This document shows positions 5,702 to 6,112 of a DNA stretch of 6,112 nucleotides, piece by piece. The position numbers and the translations under genes were made by a program. Each line of letters begins with the position of its first letter. The first letter of the stretch is position 1. The stretch covers positions 1 to 6,112 of the forward strand of contig JAGBCG010000018.1 in assembly GCA_017938055.1 (NCBI GenBank), given 5' to 3'. A model generated the notes under the pieces. That model searched no databases. It was not told the DNA's origin and saw nothing but the letters and a program-made list of their open reading frames with translations. Origin of the DNA: Clostridia bacterium. GTDB lineage: Bacteria; Bacillota; Clostridia; Oscillospirales; CAG-382.

Positions 5702-5735
5702 TGTTGTAAAATTAATGGCTTTGAACAATTATAAT
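5702..5735 (+). promoter_or_regulatory. Promoter-like left end of array 2
   Basis: TGTTGTAAAAT (5702-5712), CTTTG and a perfect TATAAT (5730-5735) repeat, in order, the elements found before array 1. The gap between TTGTAA and TATAAT is 20 bases, longer than the usual 17, so promoter strength is doubtful; it may be a decayed version of the array 1 promoter. Confidence 0.4.
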
Positions 5736-5755
5736 AAGAACTTATCTTAAAATAG

Positions 5756-5929
5756 TCGATATGCAAACTTCATTTACTCGATATTTTTACTTCGTAAAAT
5801 CGATATGTTTTTCATTTTACTAAAAACTCGACATGATAAAAATCTCGTTGCCGTAAGGCAACATATCGAGTGCGAAGTACATATCGAGTCTGCAAGACAT
5901 ATCGCAAATTCCGCAAGGAATTTATATCG
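5756..5929. repeat. TCGATATG hairpin array 2 (orphan, no protein gene)
   Basis: Direct units lie at 5756 (TCGATATG), 5778 (TCGATAT), 5800 (TCGATATG) and 5828 (TCGACATG). Inverted units lie at 5862 (CATATCGA), 5881 (ATATCGA), 5899 (ATATCG) and 5924 (ATATCG). Spacers include TTTTAC-TTC-GTAAAA, GTGC-GAA-GTAC, GTCT-GCA-AGAC and AAATTCC-GCAA-GGAATTT. The polarity flip is at a central hairpin TTGCC-GTAA-GGCAA (5848-5861), the same position and nearly the same stem as in array 1. One spacer stem (TTTTAC/GTAAAA) is shared with array 1 but lies in the other half. Units on the left are more degenerate (TCGACATG, and A/T-only spacers). No four-helix-bundle gene follows; instead the array runs directly into the tRNA-Leu terminator. 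Confidence 0.88.
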
Positions 5930-5932
5930 TTG

Positions 5933-5962
5933 AAAAAAGCACTTCCAAAGAAGTGCTTTTTT
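5933..5962 (-). terminator. Terminator of tRNA-Leu
   Basis: AAAAAAGCACTTC (5933-5945) and GAAGTGCTTTTTT (5950-5962) form a 13-bp stem around CAAA. On the minus strand it follows the tRNA 3' CCA by one base and ends in six T residues. The symmetry lets it also stop transcripts coming through array 2 on the plus strand. Confidence 0.88.
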
Positions 5963-5963
5963 C

Positions 5964-6049
5964 TGGTGCCGGTGGTGGGACTTGAACCCACACGGTATCG
6001 CTACCAACGGATTTTGAGTCCGTCGCGTCTGCCATTCCACCACACCGGC
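5964..6049 (-). tRNA. tRNA-Leu, anticodon CAA
   Basis: The minus strand folds as an 86-nt class II tRNA. The acceptor stem is GCCGGTG with CACCGGC, the discriminator is A and CCA is encoded. The D-arm region reads TGGAATGGCAGACGC. The anticodon loop is CTCAAAA within GGA/TCC, placing anticodon CAA (plus-strand 6014-6016) to read UUG. A long variable arm and the T arm GTGGGTTCAAGTCCCAC complete it; the long variable arm fits leucine. It has its own promoter and terminator, so it is transcribed alone. Confidence 0.96.
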
Positions 6050-6062
6050 GTGTTACCCGATT

Positions 6063-6091
6063 ATGATAACAGATTTTTTTGTAAATTGCAA
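6063..6091 (-). promoter_or_regulatory. Sigma-A promoter of tRNA-Leu
   Basis: On the minus strand TTGCAA (6091 down to 6086), a 17-base spacer and TATCAT (6068 down to 6063) precede the tRNA. Initiation near 6056 leaves a short 5' leader of about 7 bases for RNase P to remove. Confidence 0.75.
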
Positions 6092-6112
6092 TACCTTTTT
6101 TGAAAAAAGTTA

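Noticed and set aside
5774..6103. Open reading frames on both strands across array 2 and the tRNA
   Set aside because: They run through hairpin repeats, a terminator and tRNA-Leu, have no ribosome binding site, and encode the kind of peptide typically mis-called over tRNA genes.
6094..6109. CTTTTTT/AAAAAAG palindrome at the right edge
   Set aside because: The stem is almost only A-T with hardly any loop and the neighbouring gene is outside the window, so a terminator call is not supportable.

Overview
The window is low-GC DNA from a spore-forming member of the Clostridia (Firmicutes), probably a gut-type Lachnospiraceae or Ruminococcaceae relative. This is inferred from the 3' end of a forespore sigma factor sigG, strong AGGAG-type ribosome binding sites, sigma-A promoters, a DUF1846 protein and a MATE transporter behind a structured leader. 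No species can be named from the sequence alone.

Layout, left to right. (1) 1-279: last 92 codons of sigG, sharing a bidirectional terminator (291-321) with the convergent gene. (2) 332-1816, minus: DUF1846/UPF0371 protein with its own extended -10 promoter. (3) 1817-2203: a promoter-rich intergenic stretch leading into a striking array of small hairpins separated by the 8-mer TCGATATG. Four copies are direct, then four are inverted. The array directly abuts the ribosome binding site of (4) 2204-2569, a four-helix-bundle protein of the S23/23S-rRNA-intervening-sequence family. (5) 2618-3151: a two-TM YcxB-like membrane protein. (6) 3221-3979: a ZIP-family metal transporter. No terminator is seen between genes 4, 5 and 6, all on the plus strand, so they may be co-transcribed. 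(7) 4020-4237: promoter plus a long leader with tandem hairpins and a strong intrinsic terminator, best read as a guanidine-IV (mepA-type) riboswitch, controlling (8) 4244-5581, a MepA-like MATE efflux pump that ends at a terminator (5637-5666). (9) 5756-5929: a second TCGATATG hairpin array with the same plan of four direct units, a central TTGC..GCAA hairpin and four inverted units, but no protein gene. It abuts the terminator of (10) tRNA-Leu(CAA), 5964-6049, minus strand, which has a clear promoter.

The most interesting content is the pair of arrays. They share unit sequence, polarity flip, central hairpin and a promoter-like left end (TGTTGYAAAAT, CTTTG, TATAAT) at an almost identical distance. 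They look like two copies of one family of structured repeat element, one carrying the four-helix-bundle gene and one an orphan. The second point of interest is the probable guanidine-responsive efflux operon. The flanking genes (sigG, DUF1846, ZIP, tRNA) look like ordinary core genome.
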